64,000 bases of DNA from Henricia sp. BOLD:AAB3569 (Eukaryota > Echinodermata > Asteroidea > Spinulosida > Echinasteridae). The stretch covers positions 83,444-147,443 of the forward strand of contig JBBELK010001360.1 in assembly GCA_037783545.1 (NCBI GenBank). The letters are read 5' to 3'. The translations under genes were made by a program, and so were the position numbers. Below the pieces are notes generated by a model, which was not told where the DNA came from, did not search any database, and was given only the letters and a program-made list of their open reading frames with translations. Shown in pieces: positions 51,054 through 63,100 of this stretch; within the stretch, counting starts at the first letter, position 1; every line of letters begins with the position of its first letter.

Positions 51054-51332
51054 GTGTGTCCCAAATGCCGGCAAATTTGGAAATCAAGGAATTTTCCAAC
51101 CAACTTCAAATTTTGCATGCTCCAAACTGTATATATTCCGCACTTGTCATGCAAAATTGACAGATTTTCGCTGGGAAATGACGGAGAAATTTCAGAGTTT
51201 AGGGAAAACGGAGCTCGGCTGCGTGGTTATTCCCCTAACCGTGGCTGTTGGGACACCCTGCGCATGCGCCGCGCTGGTGTACATTTGTACGGCCGTTGAC
51301 TCACCCCAGATTGTGACGGGAATTAGGTCAAA
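51054..51332 (+). repeat. Reference 279-bp monomer (+6 bp form)
   Basis: This unit is like the 273-bp form but has six extra bases (ATGCGC) in the GC-rich segment, so CTGCGCCGCG becomes CTGCGCATGCGCCGCG. The insertion creates the perfect 10-bp palindrome GCGCATGCGC at 51260-51269 and a second GCATGC site in the unit. It looks like a short local duplication of TGCGC. The 273 and 279 forms are interspersed across the window. The 279 form is occasional and regularly placed in the HORs of 5-30 kb and becomes frequent after about 46.6 kb. Both lengths are multiples of three, so this variant does not shift the open reading frame. Confidence 0.95.
51260..51269. other. 10-bp palindrome created by the 6-bp insertion
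   Basis: GCGCATGCGC is a perfect palindrome found only in the 279-, 280- and 281-bp units. With its flanking T it forms an 11-base run of alternating pyrimidine and purine, a composition that can favour Z-DNA. It is the most frequent length polymorphism of the family and is reused as a fixed position mark in several HORs: unit 5 of the 13-mer, unit 4 of the 1098-bp 4-mer and the special 280-bp unit. Confidence 0.6.
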
Positions 51333-54108
51333 GTGTGTCCCAAATGCCGGCAAATTTGGAAATCAAGGAATTTTCCAACCAACTTCAAATTTTGCATGCT
51401 CCAAACTGTATATATTCCGCACTTGTCATGCAAAATTGACAGATTTTCGCCGGGAAATGACGGAGAAATGTCAGAGTTTAGGGAAAACGGAGCTCGGCTG
51501 CGTGGTTATTCCCCTAACCGTGGCTGTTGGGACACCCTGCGCATGCGCCGCGCTGGTGTACATTTGTACGGCCGTTGACTCACCCCAGATTGTGACGGGA
51601 ATTAGGTCAAAGTGTGTCCCAAATGCTGCAAATTTGGAAATCAAGGAATTTTCCAACCAACTTCAAATTTTGCATGCTCCAAACTGTATATATTCCGCAC
51701 TTGTCATGCAAAATTGACAGATTTTCGCTGGGAAATGACGGAGAAATTTCAGAGTTTAGGGAAAACGGAGCTCGGCTGCGTGGTTATTCCCCTAACCGTG
51801 GCTGTTGGGACACCCTGCGCATGCGCCGCGCTGGTGTACATTTGTACGGCCGTTGACTCACCCCAGATTGTGACGGGAATTAGGTCAAAGTGTGTCCCAA
51901 ATGCCGGCAAATTTGGAAATCAAGGAATTTTCCAACCAACTTCAAATTTTGCATGCTCCAAACTGTATATATTCCGCACTTGTCATGCAAAATTGACAGA
52001 TTTTCGCTGGGAAATGACGGAGAAATTTCAGAGTTTAGGGAAAACGGAGCTCGGCTGCGTGGTTATTCCCCTAACCGTGGCTGTTGGGACACCCTGCGCA
52101 TGCGCCGCGCTGGTGTACATTTGTACGGCCGTTGACTCACCCCAGATTGTGACGGGAATTAGGTCAAAGTGTGTCCCAAATGCCGGCAAATTTGGAAATC
52201 AAGGAATTTTCCAACCAACTTCAAATTTTGCATGCTCCAAACTGTATATATTCCGCACTTGTCATGCAAAATTGACAGATTTTCGCTGGGAAATGACGGA
52301 GAAATTTCAGAGTTTAGGGAAAACGTAGCTCGGCTGCGTGGTTATTCCCCTAACCGTGGCTGTTGGGACACCCTGCGCATGCGCCGCGCTGGTGTACATT
52401 TGTACGGCCGTTGACTCACCCCAGATTGTGACGGGAATTAGGTCAAAGTGTGTCCCAAATGCCGGCAAATTTGGAAATCAAGGAATTTTCCAACCAACTT
52501 CAAATTTTGCATGCTCCAAACTGTATATATTCCGCACTTGTCATGCAAAATTGACAGATTTTCGCTAGGAAATGACGGATAAATTTCAGAGTTTAGGGAA
52601 AACGGAGCTCGGCTGCGTGGTTATTCCCCTAACCGTGGCTGTTGGGACACCCTGCGCATGCGCCGCGCTGGTGTACATTTGTACGGCCGTTGACTCACCC
52701 CAGATTGTGACGGGAATTAGGTCAAAGTGTGTCCCAAATGCCGGCAAATTTGGAAATCAAGGAATTTTCCAACCAACTTCAAATTTTGCATGCTCCAAAC
52801 TGTATATATTCCGCACTTGTCATGCAAAATTGACAGATTTTCGCTGGGAAATGACGGAGAAATTTCAGAGTTTAAGGAAAACGGAGCTCGGCTGCGTGGT
52901 TATTCCCCTAACCGTGGCTGTTGGGACACCCTGCGCATGCGCCGCGCTGGTGTACATTTGTACGGCCGTTGACTCACCCCAGATTGTGACGGGAATTAGG
53001 TCAAAGTGTGTTCCAAATGCCGGCAAATTTGGAAATCAAGGAATTTTCCAACCAACTTCAAATTTTGCATGCTCCAAACTGTATATATTCCGCACTTTTC
53101 ATGCAAAATTGACAGATTTTCGCTGGGAAATGACGGAGAAATTTCAGAGTTTAGGGAAAACGGAGCTCGGCTGCGTGGTTATTCCCCTAACCGTGGCTGT
53201 TGGGACACCCTGCGCCGCGCTGGTGTACATTTGTACGGCCGTTGACTCACCCCAGATTGTGACGGGAATTAGGTCAAAGTGTGTCCCAAATGCCGGCAAA
53301 TTTGGAAATCAAGGAATTTTCCAACCAACTTCAAATTTTGCATGCTCCAAACTGTATATATTCCGCACTTGTCATGCAAAATTGACAGATTTTCGCTGGG
53401 AAATGACGGAGAAATTTCAGAGTTTAGGGAAAACGGAGCTCGGCTGCGTGGTTATTCCCCTAACCGTGGCTGTTGGGACACCCTGCGCATGCGCCGCGCT
53501 GGTGTACATTTGTACGGCCGTTGACTCACCCCAGATTGTGACGGGAATTAGGTCAAAGTGTGTCCCAAATGCCGGCAAATTTGGAAATCAAGGAATTTTC
53601 CAACCAACTTCAAATTTTGCATGCTCCAAACTGTATATATTCCGCACTTGTCATGCAAAATTGACAGATTTTCGCTGGGAAATGACGGAGAAATTTCAGA
53701 GTTTAGGGAAAACGGAGCTCGGCTGCGTGGTTATTCCCCTAACCGTGGCTGTTGGGACACCCTGCGCATGCGCCGCGCTGGTGTACATTTGTACGGCCGT
53801 TGACTCACCCCAGATTGTGACGGGAATTAGGTCAAAGTGTGTCCCAAATGCCGGCAAATTTGGAAATCAAGGAATTTTCCAACCAACTTCAAATGTTGCA
53901 TGCTCCAAACTGTATATATTCCGCACTTGTCATGCAAAATTGACAGATTTTCGCTGGGAAATGACGGAGAAATTTCAGAGTTTAGGGAAAACGGAGCTCG
54001 GCTGCGTGGTTATTCCCCTAACCGTGGCTGTTGGACACACTGCGCCGCGCTGGTGTACATTTGTACGGCCGTTGACTCACCCCAGATTGTGACGGGAATT
54101 AGGTCAAA

Positions 54109-57100
54109 GTGTGTCCCAAATGCCGGCAAATTTGGAAATCAAGGAATTTCCAACCAACTTCAAATTTTGCATGCTCCAAACTGTATATATTCCGCACTTG
54201 TCATGCAAAATTGACAGATTTTCGCTGGAAATGACGGAGAAATTTCAGAGTTTAAGGAAAACGGAGCTCGGCTGCGTGGTTATTCCCCTAACCGTGGCTG
54301 TTGGGACACCCTGCGCATGCGCGCGCTGGTGTACATTTGTACGGCCGTTGACTCACCCCAGATTGTGACGGGAATTAGGTCAAAGTGTGTCCAAATGCCG
54401 GCAAATTTGGAAATCAAGGAATTTTCCAACAACTTCAAATTTTGCATGCTTCAAACTGTATATATTCCGCACTTGTCATGCAAAATTGACAGATTTTCGC
54501 TGGGAAATGACGGAGAAATTTCAGAGTTTAGGGGAAACGGAGCTCGGATGCGTAGTTATTCCCCTAACCGTGGCTGTTGGGACACCCTGCGCCGCGCTGG
54601 TGTACATTTGTACGGCCGTTGACTCACCCCAGATTGTGACGGGAATTAGGTCAAAGTGTGTCCCAAATGCCGGCAAATTTGGAAATCAAGGAATTTTCCA
54701 ACCAACTTCAAATTTTGCATGCTCCAAACTGTATATATTCCGCACTTGTCATGCAAAATTGACAGATTTTCGCTGGGAAATGACGAGAAATTTCAGAGTT
54801 TAGGGAAAACGGAGCTCGCTGCGTGGTTATTCCCCTAACCGTGGCTGTTGGGACACCCCTGCGCCGCGCTGGTGTACATTTGTACGGCCGTTGACTCACC
54901 CCAGATTGTGACGGGAATTAGGTCAAAGTGTGTCCCAAATGCCGCAAATTTGGAAATCAAGGAATTTTCCAACCAACTTCAAATTTTGCATGCTCCAAAC
55001 TGTATATATTCCGCACTTGTCATGCAAAATTGACAGATTTTCGCTGGGAAATGACGGAGAAATTTCAGAGTTTAGGGAAAACGGAGCTCGGCTGCGTGGT
55101 TATTCCCTAACCGTGGCTGTTGGGACACCCTGCGCATGCGCCGCGCTGGTGTACATTTGTACGGCCGTTGACTCACCCCAGATTGTGACGGGAATTAGGT
55201 CAAAGTGTGTCCCAAATGCCGGCAAATTTCGAAAATCAAGGAATTTTCCAACCAACTTCAAATTTTGCATGCTCCAAACTGTATATATTCCGCACTTGTC
55301 AATGCAAAATTGACAGATTTTCGCTGGGAAATGACGGAGAAATTTCAGAGTTTAGGGAAAACGGAGCTCGGCTGCGTGGTTATTCCCCTAACCGTGGCTG
55401 TTGGGACACCCTGCGCATGCGCGCGCTGGTGTACATTTGTACGGCCGTTGACTCACCCCAGATTGTGACGGGAATTAGGTCAAAGTGTGTCCCAAATGCC
55501 GGCAAATTTGGAAATCAAGGAATTGTCCAACCAACTTCAAATGTTGCATGCTCCAAACTGTATATATTCCGCACTTGTCATGCAAAATTGACAGATTTTC
55601 GCTGGGAAATGACGGAGAAATTTCAGAGTTTAGGGAAAACGGAGCTCGGCTGCGTGGTTATTCCCCTAACCGTGGCTGTTGGGACACCCTGCGCCGCGCT
55701 GGTGTACATTTGTACGGCCGTTGACTCACCCCAGATTGTGACGGGAATTAGGTCAAAGTGTGTCCCAAATGCCGGCAAATTTGGAAATCAAGGAATTTCC
55801 AACCAACTTCAAATTTTGCATGCTCCAAACTGTATATATTCCGCACTTGTCATGCAAAATTGACAGATTTTCGCTGGGAAATGACGGAGAAATTTCAGAG
55901 TTTAGGGAAAACGGAGCTCGGCTGCGTGGTTATTCCCCTAACCGTGGCTGTTGGGACACCCTGCGCTGCGCCGCGCTGGTGTACATTTGTACGGCCCGTT
56001 GACTCACCCCAGATTGTGACGGGAATTAGGTCAAAGTGTGTCCCAAATGCCGGCAAATTTGGAAATCAAGGAATTTTCCAACCAACTTCAAATTTTGCAT
56101 GCTCCAAACTGTATATATTCCGCACTTGTCATGCAAAATTGACAGATTTTCGCTGGGAAATGACGGAGAAATTTCAGAGTTTAGGGAAACGGAGCTCGGA
56201 TGCGTAGTTATTCCCCTAACCGTGGCTGTTGGGACACCCCTGCGCCGCGCTGGTGTACATTTGTACGGCCGTTGACTCACCCCAGATTGTGACGGGGAAT
56301 TAGGTCAAAGTGTGTCCCAAATGCCGGCAAATTTGGAAATCAAGGAATTTTCCAACCAACTTCAAATTTGCATGCTCCAAACTGTATATATTCCGCACTT
56401 GTCATGCAAAATTGACAGATTTTCGCTGGGAAATGACGGAGAAATTTCAGAGTTTAGGGAAAACGGAGCTCGGCTGCGTGGTTATTCCCCTAACCGTGGC
56501 TGTTGGGACACCCTGCGCCCGCGCTGGTGTACATTTGTACGGCCGTTGACTCACCCCAGATTGTGACGGAATTAGGTCAAAGTGTGTCCCAAATGCCGGC
56601 AAATTTGGAAATCAAGGAATTGTCCAACCAACTTCAAATTTTGCATGCTCCAAACTGTATATATTCCGCACTTGTCATGCAAAATTGACAGATTTTCGCT
56701 GGGAAATGACGGAGAAATTTCAGAGTTTAGGGAAAACGGAGCTCGGCTGCGTGGTTATTCCCCTAACCGTGGCTGTTGGGACACCTGCGCCGCGCTGGTG
56801 TACATTTGTACGGCCGTTGACTCACCCCAGATTGTGACGGGAATTAGGTCAAAGTGTGTCCAAATGCCGGCAAATTTGGAAATCAAGGAATTTTCCAACC
56901 ACAACTCAAATTTTGCATGCTCCAAACTGTATATATTCCGCACTTGTCATGCAAATTGACAGATTTTCGCTGGGAAATGACGGAGAAATTTCAGAGTTTA
57001 AGGAAAACGGAGCTCGGCTGCGTGGTTATTCCCCTAACGTGGCTGTTGGGACACCCTGCGCATGCGCCGCGCTGTGTACATTTGTACGGCCGTTGACTCA

Positions 57101-60100
57101 CCCCAGATTGTGACGGGAATTAGGTCAAAGTGTGTCCCAAATGCCGGCAAATTTGGAAATCAAGGAATTTTCCAACCAACTTCAAATTTTGCATGCTCCA
57201 AACTGTATATATTCCGCACTTGTCATGCAAAATTGACAGATTTTCGCTGGGAAATGACGGAGAAATTTCAGAGTTTAGGGAAAACGGAGCTCGGCTGCGT
57301 GGTTATTCCCCTAACCGTGGCTGTTGGGACACCCCTGCGCATGCGCCGCGCTGGTGTACATTTGTACGGCCGTTGACTCACCCCAGATTGTGACGGGAAT
57401 TAGGTCAAAGTGTGTCCCAAATGCCGGCAAATTTCGAAAATCAAGGAATTTCCAACCAACTTCAAATTTTGCATGCTCCAAACTGTATATATTCCGCACA
57501 TGTCATGCAAAATTGACAGATTTTCGCTGGGAAATGACGGAGAAATTCAGAGTTTAGGGGAAAACGGAGCTCGGCTGCGTGGTTATTCCCCTAACCGTGG
57601 CTGTTGGGACACCCTGCGCCGCGCTGGTGTACATTTTGTACGGCCGTTGACTCACCCCAGATTGTGACGGGAATTAGGTCAAAGTGTGTCCCAAATGCCG
57701 GCAAATTTGGAAATCAAGGAATTTTCCAACCAACTTCAAATTTTGCATGCTCCAAACTGTATATATTCCGCACTTGTCATGCAAAATTGACAGATTTTCG
57801 CTGGGAAATGACGGAGAAATTTCAGAGTTTAAGGAAAACGGAGCTCGGCTGCGTGGTTATTCCCCTAACCGTGGCTGTTGGGACACCCTGCGCCGCGCTG
57901 GTGTACATTTGTACGGCCGTTGACTCACCCCAGATTGTGACGGGAATTAGGTCAAAGTGTGTCCCAAATGCCGGCAAATTTGGAAATCAAGGATTTTCCA
58001 ACCAACTTCAAATTTTGCATGCTCCAAACTGTATATATTCCGCACTTGTCATGCAAAATTGACAGATTTTCGCTGGGAAATGACGGAGAAATTTCAGAGT
58101 TTAGGGAAAACGGAGCTCGGCTGCGTGGTTATTCCCTAACCGTGGCTGTTGGGACACCCTGCGCCGCGCTGGTGTACATTTGTACGGCCGTTGACTCACC
58201 CCCAGATTGTGACGGGAATTAGGTCAAAGTGTGTCCCAAATGCCGGCAAATTTGGAAATCAAGGAATTTTCCAACCAACTTCAAATTTTGCATGCTCCAA
58301 ACTGTATATATTCCGCACTTGTCATGCAAAATTGACAGATTTTCGCTGGGAAAATGACGGAGAAATTTCAGAGTTTAGGGGAAACGGAGCTCGGATGCGT
58401 AGTTATTCCCCTAACCGTGGCTGTTGGGACACCCTGCGCCGCGCTGGTGTACATTTGTACGGCCGTTGACTCACCCCAGATTGTGACGGGAATTAGGTCA
58501 AAGTGTGTCCCAAATGCCGGCAAATTTGGAAATCAAGGAATTTTCAAACCAACTTCAAATTTTGCATGCTCCAAACTGTATATATTCCGCACTTGTCATG
58601 CAAATTTGACAGATTTTCGCTGGGAAATGACGGAGAAATTTCAGAGTTTAGGGAAAACGGAGCTCGGCTGCCTGGTTATTCCCTAACCGTGGCTGTTGGG
58701 ACACCCTGCTCCGCGCTGGTGTACATTTGTACGGCCGTTGACTCACCCCAGATTGTGACGGGAATTAGGTCAAAGTGTGTCCCAAATGCCGGCAAATTTG
58801 GAAATCAAGGAATTTCCAACCAACTTCAAATTTTGCATGCTCCAAACTGTATATATTCCGCACTTGTCATGCAAAATTGACAGATTTTCGCTGGGAAATG
58901 ACGGAGAAATTTCAGAGTTTAGGGAAAACGGAGCTCGGCTGCGTGGTTATTCCCCTAACCGTGGCTGTTGGGACAACCCTTGCGCCGCGCTGGTGTACAT
59001 TTGTACGGCCGTTGACTCACCCAGATTGTGACGGGAATTAGGTCAAAGTGTGTCCAAATGCCGGCAAATTTGGAAATCAAGGAATTTTCCAACCAACTTC
59101 AAATTTTGCATGCTCCAAACTGTATATTTTCCGCACTTGTCATGCAAAATTGACAGATTTTCGCTGGGAAATGACGGAGAAATTTCAGAGTATAGGGAAA
59201 ACGGAGCTCGGCTGCGTGGTTATTCCCCTAACCGTGGCTGTTGGGACACCCTGCGCCGCGCTGGTGTACATTTGTACGGCCGTTGACTCACCCCAGATTG
59301 TGACGGGAATTAGGTCAAAGTGTGTCCCAAATGCCGTCAAATTTGGAAATCAAGGAATTTTCCAACCAACTTCAAATTTGCATGCTCCAAACTGTATATA
59401 TTCCGCACTTGTCATGCAAAATTGACAGATTTTCGCTGGGAAATGACGGAGAAATTTCAGAGTTTAGGGGAAAACGGAGCTCGGCTGCGTGGTTATTCCC
59501 CTAACCGTGGCTGTTGGGACACCCCTGCGCCGCGCTGGTGTACATTTGTACGGCCGTTGACTCACCCCAGATTGTGACGGGAATTAGGTCAAAGTGTGTC
59601 CCAAATGCCGGCAAATTTGGAAATCAAGGAATTTTCCAACCAACTTCAAATTTTGCATGCTCCAAACTGTATATATTCGCACTTTGTCATGCAAAATTGA
59701 CAGATTTTCGCTGGGAAATGACGGAGAAATTTCAGAGTTTAGGGAAACGGAGCTCGGCTGCGTGGTTATTCCCCTAACCGTGGCTGTTGGGACACCCTGC
59801 GCCGCGCTGGTGTACATTTGTACGGCCGTTGACTCACCCCAGATTGTGACGGGAATTAGGTTCAAAGTGTGTCCCAAATGCCGGCAAATTTGGGAAATCA
59901 AGGAATTTTGCAACCAACTTCAAATTTTGCATGCTCCAAACTGTATATATTCCGCACTTGTCATGCAAAATTGACAGATTTTCGCTGGGAAATGACGGAG
60001 AAATTTCAGAGTTTAGGGAAAACGGAGCTCGGCTGCGTGGTTATTCCCCTAACCGTGGCTGTTGAGACACCCTGCGCATGCGCCGCGCTGGTGTACATTT

Positions 60101-63100
60101 GTACGGCCGTTGACTCACCCCAGATTGTGACGGGAATTAGGTCAAAGTGTGTCCCAAATGCCGGCAAATTTGGAAATCAAGGAATTTTCCAACCAACTTC
60201 AAATTTTGCATGCTCCAAACTGTATATATTCCGCACTTGTCATGCAAAATTGACAGATTTTCGCTGGGAAATGACGGAGAAATTTTCAGAGTTTAGGGAA
60301 AAACGGAGCTCGGCTGCGTGGTTATTCCCCTAACCGTGGCTGTTGGGACACCCTGCGCCGCGCTGGTGTACATTTGTAAGGCCGGTTGACTCACCCAGAT
60401 TGTGACGGGAATTAGTCAAAGTGTGTCCCAAATGCCGGCAAATTTGGAAATCAAGGAATTTTCCAACCAACTTCAAATTTTTGCATGCTCCAAACTGTAT
60501 ATTTTCCGCACTTGTCATGCAAAATTGACAGATTTTCGCTGGAAATGACGGAGAAATTCAGAGTATAGGGAAAACGGAGCTAGGCTGCGTGGTTATTCCC
60601 CTAACGTGGCTGTTGGGACACCTGCGCCGCGCTGGTGTACATTTGTACGGCCGTTGACTCACCCCAGATTGTGACGGGAATTAGTCAAAGTGTGTCCCAA
60701 ATGCCGTCAAATTTGGAAATCAAGGAATTTTCCAACCAACTTCAAATTTTGCATGCTCCAAACTGTATATATTCCGCACCTTGTCATGCAAAATTGACAG
60801 ATTTTCGCTGGGAAATGACGGAGAAAATTCAGAGTTTAGGGAAACGGAGCTCGGCTGCGTGGTTATTCCCCTAACCGTGGCTGTTGGGACACCCTGCGCC
60901 GCGCTGGTGTACATTTGTACGGCCGTTGACTCACCCCAGATTGTGACGGGAATTAGGTCAAAGTGTGTCCCAAATGCCGGCAAATTTGGAAATCAAGGAA
61001 TTTTCCAACCAACTTCAAATTTTGCATGCTCCAAACTGTATATATTCCGCACTTGTCATGCAAAATTGACAGATTTTCGCTTGGAATGACGGAGAAATTT
61101 CAGAGTTTAGGGAAAACGGAGCTCGGCTGCGTGGTTATTCCCCTAACCGTGGCTGTTGGGTACACTATGCGCCGCGCTGGTGTACATTTGTACGGCCGTT
61201 GACTCACCCAGATTGTGACGGAATTAGGTCAAAGTGTGTCCCAAATGCCGGCAAATTTGGAAATCAAGGAATTTTCCACCAACTTCAATTTTGCATGCTC
61301 CAAAATGTATATATTCCGCACTTGTCATGCAAAATTGACAGATTTTCGCTGGGAAATGTCGGAAAAATTTCAGAGTTTAGGAAAACCGGAGCTCGGCTGC
61401 GTGGTTATTCCCCTAACCGTGGCTGTTGAGACACCTGCGCATGCGCCGCGCTGGTGTACATTTGTACGGCCGTTGACTCACCCAGATTGTGACGGGAATT
61501 AGGTCAAAGTGTGTCCAAATGCCGGCAAATTTGGAAATCAAGGAATTTTCCAACCAAACTTTAAATTTTGCATGCTCCGAACTGTATATATTCCGCACTT
61601 GTCAAGCAAATTGACAGATTTTCGCTGGAAATGACGGAGAAATTTCAGAGTTTAGGAAAAACGGAGCTCGGCTGCGTGGTTATTCCCCTAACCGTGGCTG
61701 TTGGGACACCCTGCGCATGCGCCCGCGATGGTGTACATTTGTACGGCCGTTGACTCACCCCAGATTGTGACCGGGAATTAGGTCAAAGTGTGTCCAAATG
61801 CCGGCAAATTTGGAAATCAAGAATTTTCCAACCTACTTCAAATTTTGCAAGCTCCAAACTGTAATATTCCGCACTTGTCATGCAAAATTGACAGATTTTC
61901 GCTGGGAAATGACGGAGAAATTTCAGAGTTTAGGGAAAACGGAGCTCGCTGCGTGGTTATTCCCCTAACCGTGGCTGTTGGGACACCCTGCGCATGCGCC
62001 GCGCTGGTGTACATTTGTACGGCCGTTGACTCACCCCAGATTGTGACGGGAATTAGGTCAAGTGTGTCCCAATGCCGGCAAATTTGGAAATCAAGGAATT
62101 TTCCAACCAACTTCAAATTTTGCATGCTCCAAACTGTATATATTCCGCACTTGTCATGCAAAATTGACAGATTTCGCTGGAAATGACGGAGAAATTTCAG
62201 AGTTTAGGGAAAACGGAGCTCGGCTGCGTGGTTATTCCCCTAACCGTGGCTGTTGGGACACCCTGCGCCGCGCTGGTGTACATTTGTACGGCCGTTGACT
62301 CACCCAGATTGTGACGGGAATTAGGTCAAAGTGGGTGGTCCAAATGCCGGCAAATTTGGAATCAAGGAATTTTCAACCAACCTTCAAATTTTGCATGCTC
62401 CAAACTGTATATATTCCGCACTTGTCATGCAAAATGACAGATTTTCGCCTGGGAAATGTCGGAGAAATTTTCAGAGTTTAGGAAAAACGGAGCTCGGCTG
62501 CGTGGTTATTCCCCTAACCGTGCTGTTGAGACACCCTGCGCATGCGCCGCGCTGCGTGTACATTTGTACGGCCGTTGACTCACCCAGATTGTGACGGGAA
62601 TTAGGTCAAAGTTGTGTCCCAAATGCCGGCCAATTTGGAAATCAAGGAATTTTCCAACCAACTTCAAATGTTGCATGCTCCAAACTGTATATATTTCGCA
62701 CTTGTCATGCAAAATTGACAGATTTTCGCTGGGAAATGACGGAGAAAATTTCAGAGTTTAGGGAAAACGGAGCTCGGCTGCGTGGTTATTCCCCTAACGT
62801 GCCTGTTGGGACACCCTGCGCCGCGCTGGTGTACATTTGCACGGGCCGTTGACTCACCCCCAGATTGTGACGGGAATTAGGTCAAAGTGTGTCCCAAATG
62901 CCGGCAAATTTGGAAATCAAGGAATTTTCCAACCTACTTCAAATTTTGCATGCTCCAAACAGTTTATATTCCGCACTTGTCATGCAAAATTGACAGATTT
63001 TCGCTGGGAAATGACGGAGAAATTTCAGAGTTTAGGGAAAACGGAGCTCGGCTGCGTGGTTATTCCCCTAACCGTGGCTGTTGGGACACCCTGCGCATGC

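Larger units (their letters stand above)
48585..54108. repeat. 279-rich satellite segment with scattered stops
   Basis: Units begin at 48585, 48858, 49131, 49410, 49683, 49962, 50235, 50508, 50781, 51054, 51333, 51612, 51890, 52169, 52448, 52727, 53006, 53279, 53558 and 53837. CGCTAGGAAAT followed by GGATAAATTT occurs in 49131, 49683 and 52448. GGAGTAATTT is in 48858 and AAACGTAGC in 52169. Unit 51612 is 278 bp because of ATGCTGCAAATTT. Units from 51054 to 53005 are almost all 279 bp and close to the majority sequence. Unit lengths are still exact here, in contrast to the next segment. The last unit (53837) is 272 bp because of TTGGACACACTG, which marks the start of the length jitter. Confidence 0.85.
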
